Below are positions 7,700 to 17,800 of a stretch of DNA of 35,539 bases, piece by piece; the stretch's first letter is position 1, and each line of letters begins with the position of its first letter. Location of the stretch: contig CATXXC010000023.1 of NCBI GenBank assembly GCA_958403385.1, positions 1 to 35,539 of the forward strand, written 5' to 3'. The stretch comes from an uncultured Collinsella sp. (GTDB taxonomy: Bacteria; Actinomycetota; Coriobacteriia; Coriobacteriales; Coriobacteriaceae). The notes below the pieces were generated by a model. That model did no database searches and was not told where the DNA came from. It saw nothing but the letters and a program-made list of their open reading frames with translations. Position numbers and translations under genes: made by a program.

Positions 7700-10408
7700 C
7701 TAAAAACCAAAGTCAGCAACAGGGGCAAACGAAACAGCGATGGTGTACGTCTCGCGCCAAACGATCTTGCCCGTCTCGCGCTCGCGGCAGACCAGATAGT
7801 ACGGACCCTTGGCCGAGAATCCATCCGCTGCATGCAACGCAAACTTGGCATGCACCACGCGCTCCTGCGAGTTAACAGAAATCTTGTTGGCATGCGCCTT
7901 GACCGTATCGCTCACCTCGTTGCCACTTGCATCGGTAAACACCAGCTCGTACTCGCACGGCAAGACCTTACCTTGGGCAGGTTCTTCCTGGATCAAGTTG
8001 ACTGAGAAGAGCGAGTTGGTCACTCGGCGTCCCTCACTTAGTACGCGCAGCGTCGCCGCGCGCGTGTCGACAAAGTCCTTGGAACCCGAGCGCGCACGCC
8101 AAAAACCGATAACGGGCACGCAGAGCTCCTGCAGGCTCATGCCGCCGTGGACGTAGTTGTTAGTGCCGCCGGGACGCTTGAAGTGCACGTTCTCGCGCGG
8201 GGCAAACCCCTCAAAACCGGCGCCCAAACGTCCCATGTTAACATTAACAAACACCTCACATGCCTCTTCCGAAAGCTTGGCCACGGCCTCGTTGGGCACC
8301 ACCAGATGACGCTTGCCGTGCATGACAGGAGCGTCAAGGAAGGGAAGATCTGGCTTGCCGAGCATCTGGCACTCGTTGAGCTCACGACGCGTGTAGATGA
8401 AGCCGTGATCCGCCGTCATAACAACACGCGCGCCCGGGGCGTCGGTGCACACGCGGCGCGCCAACGCAGCAAGTTCCTCCACGGTGTCCGCACAGGCACC
8501 GAAGACGTCATCCTGCGTAGCGGCCTTCTCGCCCGTGGCATCGATCTTGTTGTGGTAGAGGTAAACAAGTCTTGAGTCCTTGAGCAGCGCCTTACGCTCG
8601 GTTCCCGCCATGTTGAGGTATGCGCTCGAGCGCAAAGCGCGGGCCGTAGGCTCAACATGGGTAAGCACGGCCTCGCGTTGCGGAGTCGTTGCGGTGGGCT
8701 TGCCGTCAGCCAGCACAAACGAACCATCCGCTGCAAGCCCAAGCGCCTGATGCGGCAGCAGCGCGGGCATGCCCACCTCTGTAATGGAGGGAAAGACCGC
8801 CTGCATGCTAGAAACCTTGACGTTGCCGCCGCGCTCGCGCTCGAGCAGCGCCGCGACGTCGCAGGCCACCTCATAGCGCAGCGCGTCGCTCACGATAACG
8901 ACCGTCGTTTTAGCAGAGCCCACAAAGGTGGGCAGCACATGCCAGTAGAACTCATCCTGCCGTTCGGGACCCTCGATGTAGCCGCAATCGGCCCACTCCC
9001 CTTGCGCAGCGGATGTCCAGCAGGCATTGGCATCCGCCAAGAACCAGTTGCTGTAGAGATTCTCCGCCCAGTCCGCCACAGCGCGGGTGGGCTCCTCGAG
9101 CACATCGCACTCGACGGAGCGCGCCCGCAGATACGCGGTGCACATATGACGATAGGCGGCATCCATGGCATACCAATCGGACGTGTAGGCATCCCACACC
9201 TGCTGGGGCTGCGCCAGATGGAACCCGCCCGCGTGCGCCTGCCTAAACGCACACATATCGGCCACAGCGGCAAGCAGGTCAAAGTAGCTCTCGACACGAC
9301 GGTACCAGCTTAGGTCGCAACGGCGCGCAGCAAAGGCACGCGCATCCTCAACACGGTCTGCACCTTGCGCAAACGAGCAGAACAGCTGCGAGAGCACAGC
9401 CTCATTGACGCACGGAAACACATCAAGCGAGGTCAGCACATCGATCGGCAAGGTCTCGAACCGTGCAAAGAGTCCGCGGGCGTCCTCAACCAAACGGCAA
9501 ATCTCAAATAGGTCCTCGCTCGATGCCTGGGTATCGGCGGCCTGGTCCCACGTACGCACCGCCTCAAGGCAATAGGGCCCATAGGCGGGAGCCACATGGC
9601 TCTCAAGCCCCTTGAGCGCCCCCTCGGGAAGCGCGGTAGACGCCGCCGTAAGGAGCACATGGGATGAAAGCATAAGCAATGAGTCGCGCTCATACAGCGG
9701 TCCCTCAAACCCATAGCAGCGAAGCATAAAGGCAGAGAGGGCATCGCGCACGCAGTACTTGTCCATCAACTCGGCCAGCGCCTCGGGACCCTCGCGCAGC
9801 AGCATGGTCATACAGCCACGCAGCACAAACGCGGGGCGCGCGTCACCAAGCTCTTTACCGCCAAAAATCACCGTAAGGATGCCGAGTTCGATATCGGATG
9901 CGCCCGAGGCATGCGGAACACACGCGGCAAACTTAGCGCAGCGGGTCTTGGCATCAAAGAACGTCTTGTGCTCGCGCAGGCTCTCGCGCACGGCGTCGAT
10001 ATTCTCGATGCCCAGCTGATCGGCCAAAAGTGAAAGATAGTCAGCCTGGAACTGATCGGCATACAGCTCAACATCGGCAAGCCAATCACCCTCAAGCCTG
10101 CCGCGCGGGCAACGGCGATACAGCAAGATATCGCTCGCAAGGTCATCGCGGTTGATGAGCTTCTTGACGGCAAACATACGGCCCTCGCAGGCCTCAACAA
10201 AGCGCACCGGGCGCTCAAAGTCACCGTGAGCAGGCATTACGCCGGCATCGGCCCCCACGCCGTCGAAACCCTCGGCAGCCAATCGCTCAAACTCAGGAGC
10301 AAACTCGCCGTCCGCATCGTGCCAAACCACCACACGGCGGGGCATGCATGCGAGCGACGGCTGCAAAAATCGCAGCTTGAGCTGTTCTTCTACATCGATC
10401 TTGGGCAT
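7700..10408 (-). CDS. pglZ: BREX type 1 phosphatase-domain protein PglZ
   Basis: A 902-aa PglZ-family protein, an alkaline-phosphatase-superfamily protein essential to BREX and partner of the methyltransferase PglX. The N-terminus VVVWHDADGEFAPEFE is characteristic of type 1 PglZ. The metal-site strand VIVSDALRYE is near residues 500-509 and DHGFIYTRREL is near 664. The C-terminal 160 residues look like beta-rich domains (YELVFTDASGNEVSD, KFALHAADGFSAKGPYYLVC). AAGGA lies five bases before the ATG. It starts 23 bases after the C-terminal pglX piece and is followed closely by brxL. No disruption is visible. Confidence 0.93.
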   Translation of the reverse strand: MPKIDVEEQLKLRFLQPSLACMPRRVVVWHDADGEFAPEFERLAAEGFDGVGADAGVMPAHGDFERPVRFVEACEGRMFAVKKLINRDDLASDILLYRRCPRGRLEGDWLADVELYADQFQADYLSLLADQLGIENIDAVRESLREHKTFFDAKTRCAKFAACVPHASGASDIELGILTVIFGGKELGDARPAFVLRGCMTMLLREGPEALAELMDKYCVRDALSAFMLRCYGFEGPLYERDSLLMLSSHVLLTAASTALPEGALKGLESHVAPAYGPYCLEAVRTWDQAADTQASSEDLFEICRLVEDARGLFARFETLPIDVLTSLDVFPCVNEAVLSQLFCSFAQGADRVEDARAFAARRCDLSWYRRVESYFDLLAAVADMCAFRQAHAGGFHLAQPQQVWDAYTSDWYAMDAAYRHMCTAYLRARSVECDVLEEPTRAVADWAENLYSNWFLADANACWTSAAQGEWADCGYIEGPERQDEFYWHVLPTFVGSAKTTVVIVSDALRYEVACDVAALLERERGGNVKVSSMQAVFPSITEVGMPALLPHQALGLAADGSFVLADGKPTATTPQREAVLTHVEPTARALRSSAYLNMAGTERKALLKDSRLVYLYHNKIDATGEKAATQDDVFGACADTVEELAALARRVCTDAPGARVVMTADHGFIYTRRELNECQMLGKPDLPFLDAPVMHGKRHLVVPNEAVAKLSEEACEVFVNVNMGRLGAGFEGFAPRENVHFKRPGGTNNYVHGGMSLQELCVPVIGFWRARSGSKDFVDTRAATLRVLSEGRRVTNSLFSVNLIQEEPAQGKVLPCEYELVFTDASGNEVSDTVKAHANKISVNSQERVVHAKFALHAADGFSAKGPYYLVCRERETGKIVWRETYTIAVSFAPVADFGF

Positions 10409-10431
10409 GAATATCCTTACCGTATCTGCAG

Positions 10432-11400
10432 TTACTTAATCTTTGCCAGCACATCCTGAAACTTGGCGTAGTTGACCTTGACGCCGTCATCCAGGTCGAT
10501 CTTAATCATCTGGTCTGCCAAGTGGTGCAGCTTCTCCTCGTAGCCAATGGTCTCTTTGAGCTGGTCGTTGAGCTTTTTGACGCGCTTGTCCAAGCGCACG
10601 CGCTCGCCGCGCTCGGCACCAGCAAGGGCATCGTTGGCATAGCCGATCTGGGCACGGTAGCGCTCCTGCTGCTCATGCACATAGTCGGTGCGGATGCGAG
10701 CCAACAGGTCGGGCTGATAGCGATGCATGTAAACAAGACACTTGAAACCGTTCTTCTTACCGCTGTCGAACAGCCAGTAGATGGGGCGTTTCTTATAGGT
10801 CTGGCAGTGGTCCTTAAAAAAGTCCTTCAAAAAGTAGGTGCGAATCACCTCGCGCGAGGTACCCTTACCGCCGAGCGCCTCGGCAATGAAGGCCAGGTTC
10901 TGCTCGAGCGTCTCCTCGCCGTACACGGTGCGCACAAAGTCGATAAAGTAGCACACGATGTCGTCGTCAAAGTACTCGTCATCGGTAATGGGCAGTACGT
11001 TGTCGGCATCAGGCATAAAGGTCACGTAATCGGGATCGGGCATCTTGGCCAGATAGTCGTCGACCGTGGCGCCCTGACCGGCCAGGACCAGCCCGTCCAC
11101 ATCCAGCGAATAGCGGCCAAGCATGCAGCCCACGGCATAGCTTATGAGCGAGGTGATCTCGTCGCGCTTGGTGCGCACGTATTTGTTGCCCTTGTAGCTC
11201 TCGGGAATCTCATCAGCGGTATCGAAGATGCGTGCCACCGAAACGTACTTGTCCTCGACCTCGATGGGCACTTCGCCCGCCATGTTGTAGATCTTGGCAA
11301 AGATTCGGTTGAGCTCTTCCTCGTTAGCGCGAAGCTGCTCAAACCGCTCGTTGACCTCAGCCTTGCGGGCCTCGTATTTATCTTGAAGTAAAGTGGGCAT
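10432..11400 (-). CDS. pglX: PglX C-terminal piece (split BREX adenine methyltransferase)
   Basis: 322 aa that match the conserved C-terminal region of PglX: FEQLRANEEELNRIF, ISYAVGCMLGRYSLDVDGL, ITDDEYFDDDIV, REVIRTYFLKDFFKDHCQ, IYWLFDSGKKNGFKCLVYMHRY. It has no methyltransferase motifs; those lie in the other piece. It has its own ATG with a purine-rich GAGAGG about nine bases upstream, so independent translation is plausible. Upstream of the ATG the frame stays open for 18 codons to a TAA, but that part is not PglX-like. Together with the N-terminal piece (830 aa) it gives 1152 aa, close to normal PglX length (about 1200), so almost nothing was lost at the split. Confidence 0.88.
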   Translation of the reverse strand: MPTLLQDKYEARKAEVNERFEQLRANEEELNRIFAKIYNMAGEVPIEVEDKYVSVARIFDTADEIPESYKGNKYVRTKRDEITSLISYAVGCMLGRYSLDVDGLVLAGQGATVDDYLAKMPDPDYVTFMPDADNVLPITDDEYFDDDIVCYFIDFVRTVYGEETLEQNLAFIAEALGGKGTSREVIRTYFLKDFFKDHCQTYKKRPIYWLFDSGKKNGFKCLVYMHRYQPDLLARIRTDYVHEQQERYRAQIGYANDALAGAERGERVRLDKRVKKLNDQLKETIGYEEKLHHLADQMIKIDLDDGVKVNYAKFQDVLAKIK

Positions 11401-11409
11401 CGTAGACCG
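11398..11409 (-). repeat. Degenerate 12-bp direct repeat, downstream edge of pglX cassette
   Basis: Minus-strand CGGTCTACGATG includes the start codon of the C-terminal pglX piece. It matches CGGTCTCCGCTG at 12332-12343 at 10 of 12 bases, and both are in the same codon phase of the pglX frame. Confidence 0.5.
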
Positions 11410-11565
11410 CCTCTCTATTAGTCGAAATTTCGGAAGGGGAATGCGCGTGGCTTTTTAGAGTTAATGAATAAACTCTCTCCATTAGATTTCAATAAACCTA
11501 AAACAGCTCGGCTAACGGACACATTGTTATTACGCCAAACGACCCAAGGCCAAAGAGCGTTAAGA

Positions 11566-11587
11566 TTCGCGGATGTCAAGCCGCGAA
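11566..11587. other. Hairpin in non-coding part of pglX cassette
   Basis: TTCGCGG and CCGCGAA form a perfect 7-bp stem with an 8-base loop, 28 bases after the membrane protein stop codon. No T-run follows on the minus strand, so it is more likely an RNA-stability or processing hairpin than a terminator. The remainder of 11410-11614 holds no convincing gene. Confidence 0.4.
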
Positions 11588-11614
11588 GGGCGTCGCATCG
11601 AGCAAAGCAAACAA

Positions 11615-12316
11615 CTATTCGATATCTTTTGAAAAGAAAAGCGTTGAACATAAAGTCCAATATTTACCAGGACGAGAAAACGAGTAATTTAATACCCAAT
11701 TAGTCCCATCAGAGGCAACAACTTCAAACGATAAAAAGGTGCCTTTTCCCCAAGAAGCGCCTGATTTGGAACTGGTAGTTTCCGCTTTGAAATTATCGAA
11801 ATCCTCCTTCGATAACTCAAAGACTTCAGAAGTGAATGGTTGAACGCTGCGCTTTCTATCAAGCCCACAAACTTTGACGACATCAAATGCGACCAGGCAT
11901 TTACTATCAATACGAACACCAGCGAGTTCTTTATTTTCGTTTCTGAAGCTCGAGACGTTAAACACAGGCTTGCAGCGATTCATTTCATCCTGCCTGTCCT
12001 TATCTTTTTGAATCTGCCAGATATAGAAACCAGAAGCGAGTCCCAAAACAACGCCCCAGAACGTTAAAACATCACTTGCTGAAATTACAGGAATACAGGG
12101 GCCGGCTGAATAAACAAGCTGAAGCAAAACGGGAAGCGCGAGCATGAGAAAAATAAGAACAGAGGCATAATTTTGCTTAATCAAATAATTTAATTGTTTT
12201 TTAGTCCGCACTTTGTTCTTCGCAGCGCGAATGGAATCAAAATAAATGAACAGCCAAAGCGCGGCAAATAAGAGCAGAAGCCCTATTGACGGTAAAAGCC
12301 AATTCCAATAACTCAT
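11615..12316 (-). CDS. Three-TM membrane protein inserted within pglX, unknown function
   Basis: A 233-aa protein with TM segments at about 7-26, 50-71 and 83-102, then a soluble C-terminal domain of about 130 residues. The third TM has the FWGVVLGLASGFYIWQIQ pattern and is followed by a charged linker and a CKPVF strand. I have a general impression of similar small membrane proteins in defence loci and prophages, but no named family. The ATG lies nine bases after the stop of the N-terminal pglX piece, with AGGGGG in between, so translation is coupled to pglX. Base composition is AT-rich, unlike the BREX genes. It might tether or modulate PglX at the membrane, or be an independent effector; neither is shown. 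Confidence 0.8.
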   Translation of the reverse strand: MSYWNWLLPSIGLLLLFAALWLFIYFDSIRAAKNKVRTKKQLNYLIKQNYASVLIFLMLALPVLLQLVYSAGPCIPVISASDVLTFWGVVLGLASGFYIWQIQKDKDRQDEMNRCKPVFNVSSFRNENKELAGVRIDSKCLVAFDVVKVCGLDRKRSVQPFTSEVFELSKEDFDNFKAETTSSKSGASWGKGTFLSFEVVASDGTNWVLNYSFSRPGKYWTLCSTLFFSKDIE

Positions 12317-12325
12317 ACAAACCCC

Positions 12326-14818
12326 CTAAACCAGCGGAGACCGATTGAAGCCCCAAGATGTCTCAAACGAGTCGAAATCACACCTGGACAGGCTGACGCA
12401 TTCCTTACTAATGGAGGCAGCGCAAAGATCGTCAGAAGAAGCAACAGGCAGAGAATCAACCTCCCCAGCGTTAACGTTCAACGTTGGAGAAAGAATCGAG
12501 AGACACTCACATATGACTGATGAATTACAGAGAGCTAGAAGCACAAATGGATCAGCTTTCATTGGGAAATAGCTCATCCCAGCATGCTCAGAGAGACAGC
12601 CGGATACATATCGAAAAGAGGGTTCACCGCTCGTAACGCAAGTCCAAGAGACAGACGGTATGAATTTAAAATCATCGTTGTAATCTTGACAATGACAACC
12701 AGACTCTCTTGAATTTTGCTTAACAGCTTTCCCGTTATCGCCCCATCTAACGACACTCTCTTGATTTCCGGACCATTTTCGAAAGCCACCGCCTTTAGCA
12801 CATGGGAACCATTCCTTTCCAGACGAAAAGGCTTCAAAACTATTTCTTGCATTCATGCAAATTGAAGACGCTTTGATCTCCCACCACAAGCGAATGAACT
12901 TATCGTTATCACCGGTGATAATGCCTTTGGATGTCTTTGCCACAGAGCATAACTTCCTCAAGGAACCAAAGGCACCGAGAAGGGCGTCGCTGGCCCAGTA
13001 GGCTATGGGGGTGCCGGGGATTTGTTTGAAGGTATCCGCGTCGCGACGGTAGAACCAACCACAGTCGGGGTTTTGGATTGCCTCCAGTGCATTGGGAGCC
13101 TGAACCGCGGGGCCAGTAAAATCGGCAAGACGAACGTATCCGCCCTTATAGCCATCGATATGCGAATTGTGATAGGTAAATGTGCAGACAGGCACGGTTG
13201 CCCCTGCAAAGCCAGAATACTCGAGCTGAATGAGCGTAGTTAGGGTCTTGTCATCGATAAGCCTATTTCGAAGCTTCTCGTAGCTACCGATAAACATCCA
13301 AACAAACGGAGTCATCATTCCGATTTCGCCGTGCTCGCCGGCAAAGTCCATAATACGCACGATGAACGAAGAGAACAGGTCACTCTTCACGTCGGGGTAG
13401 TTCTTCTTGACCCACTTGCTCATAAAGGGGTTAAAGCTGCTGCTGCCCATATACGGAGGATTCGCAACGGTGCAGGTGAAACGACGGGACAGCTTCTCGC
13501 AGATGGCGGCAGCGCTTTCGAGCTTAGTTTTGGTCGTAGCGGCAAAAAGGTCATCGGAACAGATCGCGGCAGCAGCCTTAAGCTCGTCAATCTCGTCCTC
13601 TGAAGGATTGAGAAGCGAGCCGATCTCGCCCAAATGGCTCAGTTCCTCGGCGAGCTTCTTGTTACCCGGCAGCTCATCCTCTCCCAGCGGAATGCTCGTG
13701 AGCACGATAACATCGGCGCGAACGCCACGCCTAAAGAAGCGGCGGTCGTGCTCGCGAGCACACATGGCAAGCGCCAGCTCGGCGATCTGAGCCGCACGGG
13801 GATCGATCTCCATGCCAGCGAGGTTTTTGGTCAGGATGAGCTCCGGGATCTCGCGCTCACGGTAGCCGCGCTCCTCGTACATGGCAAAGAGCAGCTCAAA
13901 CGCATAAACCAGGATATGGCCCGAGCCGCACGCTGGGTCGCAGAGCGAAATCTCCTCGGGACTCGAGATGCGGATGAAGTCCTCGTGCTCAGCATCGGGC
14001 TCGATGTAATACTCCATGCGCTCGCGTAGCGAACTCCCCGGATTGTTGAGCATCCACAGACGGCCGAGCGAGTTCTCGACCATATAGCGCACGATCCACT
14101 CGGGGGTGAAGAGCTGCGTGGCAGGCGCGATGTCCTCCGCCGCCGCCTTGCGCTTGGACTTGAAGAACTCGTCTTTAACGTCAGCGTTGTAGTACTGATA
14201 CATCCAACCCAGAACGGTCACGCCCTCGCGCCAGTCCTCGTCAGCGAGGACGGCGTTGAGTTTGCCCACTACACTGTTAGCCATCATGAGGCCCTGGGGC
14301 AACAGCAGCTCCATGGCTCCGCCCACGCGTTCAAAGACGCCCGGCAGGCAATCGGCAAGCTCCTCGCACTGAGCAACAAACAGGTAGCGCCACAACGGTT
14401 CATCCAAGCCCGCCATCTTGAGCTCGGCTATGCGATCGGTATCGGCCGTCGTTATTTCCACGTCCAGTGCGTTCTCCACGGCCTCGCTGCCATGGCTGCC
14501 GTCCGCACGACTCAGCATGCGCATACGGCTGGGAAGCCATCCGCGTGCATCCATAAAGCGAATGGCCACGATGCGGTTGAACCAGGTGTATGCCGCACGA
14601 TCGCGGAGCGCCTCGTGACCCACCTCTGCCTGTATGCGCAGCAGTTCATCGCGTTGCTCAACCTCAGCCGGACTTAGAGGCAGGCTGTTGACGGTCTCGG
14701 ACCCAGCGGGCGCAGGTGCAGGTTCGGTGATGCCGTAGCGCACCATCTGCGCCTCCACGCCTTTGATGAGCTCCGTGCGGGCCCAAGTGCAGAAGCTCTT
14801 AAGAGCAGAATCGTTCAT
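12326..14818 (-). CDS. pglX: PglX N-terminal piece: adenine methyltransferase plus target-recognition region
   Basis: 830 aa. The helical N-terminus is followed by RAAYTWFNRIVAIRFMDARGWLP. The SAM-binding motif DPACGSG is near residue 294 and the catalytic NPPYMG near 452. PglX places N6-methyladenine marks that separate self from phage DNA and is also needed for exclusion. After the conserved PIAYW (about residue 605) the DNA turns AT-rich until the stop; this part should be the target-recognition region. The protein stops right after FETSWGFNRSPLV, where normal PglX continues into the region encoded at 10432-11400. The ATG has AAAGG ten bases upstream. It starts 66 bases after brxC. Confidence 0.9.
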   Translation of the reverse strand: MNDSALKSFCTWARTELIKGVEAQMVRYGITEPAPAPAGSETVNSLPLSPAEVEQRDELLRIQAEVGHEALRDRAAYTWFNRIVAIRFMDARGWLPSRMRMLSRADGSHGSEAVENALDVEITTADTDRIAELKMAGLDEPLWRYLFVAQCEELADCLPGVFERVGGAMELLLPQGLMMANSVVGKLNAVLADEDWREGVTVLGWMYQYYNADVKDEFFKSKRKAAAEDIAPATQLFTPEWIVRYMVENSLGRLWMLNNPGSSLRERMEYYIEPDAEHEDFIRISSPEEISLCDPACGSGHILVYAFELLFAMYEERGYREREIPELILTKNLAGMEIDPRAAQIAELALAMCAREHDRRFFRRGVRADVIVLTSIPLGEDELPGNKKLAEELSHLGEIGSLLNPSEDEIDELKAAAAICSDDLFAATTKTKLESAAAICEKLSRRFTCTVANPPYMGSSSFNPFMSKWVKKNYPDVKSDLFSSFIVRIMDFAGEHGEIGMMTPFVWMFIGSYEKLRNRLIDDKTLTTLIQLEYSGFAGATVPVCTFTYHNSHIDGYKGGYVRLADFTGPAVQAPNALEAIQNPDCGWFYRRDADTFKQIPGTPIAYWASDALLGAFGSLRKLCSVAKTSKGIITGDNDKFIRLWWEIKASSICMNARNSFEAFSSGKEWFPCAKGGGFRKWSGNQESVVRWGDNGKAVKQNSRESGCHCQDYNDDFKFIPSVSWTCVTSGEPSFRYVSGCLSEHAGMSYFPMKADPFVLLALCNSSVICECLSILSPTLNVNAGEVDSLPVASSDDLCAASISKECVSLSRCDFDSFETSWGFNRSPLV
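12332..12343 (-). repeat. Degenerate 12-bp direct repeat, upstream edge of pglX cassette
   Basis: Minus-strand CGGTCTCCGCTG encodes R-S-P-L at the end of the N-terminal pglX piece. It matches CGGTCTACGATG at 11398-11409, 934 bp away, at 10 of 12 positions and in the same reading phase. Confidence 0.5.
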
Positions 14819-14884
14819 GGTTGATGAGCCTTTCTAAACGCCATAAGCCACCGGTGCGCGCTTTGGCGCCAGTGGCTCTGCGGG

Positions 14885-17800
14885 TTAGTTGATACGAATC
14901 TCGTCGTTTGCAGCGAGTGCTTGCATAAGGCGGGAGCGCAAGTCGTCCACATAGCGCTCCACGTCCTCTGCGGACAAGAGACGACTCGGCTTGACCAGAT
15001 CGGCGCGGCGCAAGGCCTTGATCTTGCGCTGGGGCACGGGCGCAGGCACAGGCGCTGACGACGCAGCACCCTTGTTGGAGATCTTCTTGACCACCTCACC
15101 CGTACTCGTGACCTCGGTGGTGCGGCGCTCGTTGTCCATACGCATGCGGGCCTCATCCACGGCGTCGTACATCCCGTTGGTTGCCGCGCTGAGCCAATTG
15201 CCCCAGTTAGTCGCGGCAACGCTCAGCTCATTAAGGCTTTGAGCACTGTGGGCACGGTTTTTGAATGACTCGTATTTGGCACCGGCGTCCGCTATGGCAT
15301 CCTTGGCCTGTTTGACAAAGCCCTTTTGGCTCTCAGCCTGCGCCTGCAAGTCTTGCAGATCGCTCTCGATGCGATGCAAAAACTCATTGCGGCGAATGCC
15401 CAGCAGCTTCTTCATGTCGTCCTCGACGGGATCCATAAGCGGTTGCAGGTCTTTAATGCGGCCGTAGGGCTTGGGATCTTTGAGGATCTCGCGCACCTTT
15501 GCCACGTTCTCCACCGCACTGGGAATGTCATCAGAGGCATACTCAATACCCTCGGTGCGGCTCAAGAAATCCTTGGCGTGGTCAAACGCTGTTCGTTGGT
15601 TGGACTCGAAGAACTCAACCACCTTGTCGAAGTCTTCCTTGGCATCGAGCAAACGGTTCTCATGCTTGGTGAACGTGGTCAAGAACGCCTCGGACTCGTT
15701 CTGGTCCTTAAGGACGTCGGCCACCTCCGAGCGCATCTTCTCGCACTCGTCCTCACCGGGATACGGGTAGGCCGGCTTGATGCCCGTGTAGTAGTCGCGT
15801 GCCATGGCGAGGCACGCCTCGCGCAAGTCCTCAAGGCGCTCCTTGAGCTCGACCACGAGCCTATCCTCGTTGGAGGGTACGGTCTTGAGATCAAACAGGT
15901 CACACATGAGTTCGCCCGTGGCGCGCAGCAACCGGTCGCTCATGCGCATGCGCAAGCGCACCTGGGCCTTATCGGCATCCTTGCGCAGGAGCGCCACCAT
16001 GCGGCTGTCGTTAGCTTGAACCGTCTGACCGCCAAACAGCACCTGCGCGCGCTGCTCCACCACAAGCTGCGCCACCACATTTGCGATGTCGACCTCGCGC
16101 CAGCCAAAGGGCCTTTGCTGATACTGGCGCTGGATATCGCCCATAGCGGTATCCAGGTGGCGCTGGTGCTGCACTTTGAGGTAGTCCTCGACCTCTTTGA
16201 GCGCACGCGTGTTACCTGCATCCATGCCAGCGAGCCCCACTTGAACGTTGCCCACCAGAGTAGAGCGAATATCGGAATCGCTCGTGACCGGCGCGCCGAT
16301 ATAGTCGGCCTTTTCAAAGACCACATCGCACAGCTGCGCCAGCACTTGCTCAAAGACCTGAGCGGGTTTGGCCGCGCGGACCTCAATTATGCGGCCGTTG
16401 ACCGCGCAACGTGCATGGAGTACGGCCTCGCTCAAAAGGACATCGGCCTCTTTCTCGTTATAGGCTGCCTCGCGCATCTTGGACTCGACGATCTGGCGCG
16501 TACTCGGCTGAAGCTCCTGGAGATTTCGCGTCTTGGCGTACTTGCGGATCTTGGCGGCGTTGACGAGCGTCTCCCAATAATCCGCCTCGTCGCTCAAAGC
16601 CACGATGGCTTTGCCCGAAGAAGCCAAGGCCAGCTCGGTATCGTCCGCACGGCCCAGATCGCTCGCCATAGTCGCCACGCAAAGCTCCATGCCGCCCATG
16701 CTGGCACCGTGGATTGAGCCGTCCACATAGCGGTCAAACGGAAAGTCGTTGGCCCCGCGGTTGAGTTTACGCGCGGTGTAGATGCTGTCGAACAGGCGCT
16801 TTTTGATAGACTCGATCACCTGCGCGTTATCGACCGGAGTGCGTGCGATCTCCTGCGCTATCTCCTGCTCCTCGTCGGTGAGGAAGCTATAGGCATCGCC
16901 CTGGCGTGCCACGTAGTTCTCGCGCTCCAGGCGGGCAAGGGACTCCTTGACGCGGTCCTTGAGGGCGCGCATGTCCACGTCGAGGCCGTCGATCATGAAG
17001 ATGGAGATGTTCTCGACCGTGGCCTTAACGTAGCCGATGTAACGAATCAGGTACAGGAGCTTGAGCACCTGAACGTCGTAGGGTTCAAGGCCCTTTGCGT
17101 CCTCGGCCGCACGGACCGCGCGGTCGACCACCTGGTTGATGCCGTGCTCAAGGTCTTTGGAGATAGTGTCGAAGAAGCACCAGAACGGCACGAGTGCACC
17201 GGTCTGGTCATACTGGATGGCCTGAGCGCTCTCCTGAAACGCGCTCAGCATGGAGCGCTCGCCCGTGGACATGTGCTTGGCCTTAACACCGTGCTTGCGT
17301 ACCTCGGTCATCACGTCGGGCAGAAGCTCAAACTGGTAGCCCACAAACGGGTAGCTGGCCACAAAATCCTTGGAGTTGGCGAAGCCGGCAAGGTCGGAGC
17401 GCGAGCCACCCTCAAAGGTAAAGTTGTTTTTGAGGACGGCGGCGTCTTGCTCGTAGACCTGTGCAAGCATATCGGCCGCCGGCGCGGTCTTCTCGAGCAC
17501 ACGGCGCTGGATAACCTCGTCCACGCTGGAGCTGGAGAGCGAAAGGCGGGTATTGAAGCGGCCCTGGATCTTTGAAAAGTCGTTGCCCACGGGCAGGCTC
17601 AGGTTGTCGATGGCCTCCTGGCTCGTAACCATCACCCACACGCGGCCACCGCAGGCGGCACCCAGCTCCTCGACGATGGTCTGAAGGCTCAGCATAAGGC
17701 TTGGGTCCTTGTCGTTTGTAATAAACTGACCCACCTCGTCGACCATAAAGAGCAAACGGAAGTTGCCGCCGTGGGCCGCCGCCTGAGCGTCTACGTAGTC

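Larger units (their letters stand above)
11398..12343 (-). mobile_element. AT-rich 934-bp cassette splitting pglX
   Basis: A stretch clearly richer in A+T than the flanking pglX pieces lies exactly between the end of the target-recognition region (FETSWGFNRSPLV) and the C-terminal helical region. It holds one membrane protein gene and about 205 bp without a convincing gene. Its edges carry the degenerate 12-bp direct repeat. No transposase, recombinase or terminal inverted repeat is visible, so the mechanism of insertion is unknown. Confidence 0.6.

Noticed and set aside
11418..11660. 80-aa minus-strand frame in the pglX cassette
   Set aside because: It overlaps the end of the membrane protein gene in another frame, lacks a ribosome binding site, and has no recognisable features; the non-coding reading is simpler but not certain.
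10432..14818. pglX split caused by sequencing or assembly error
   Set aside because: The pieces are separated by a 0.9-kb AT-rich stretch with a coherent gene that has its own ribosome binding site, not by a one-base shift.
15326..16717. 463-aa plus-strand frame opposite brxC
   Set aside because: Shadow of brxC; no recognisable domain or start signal.
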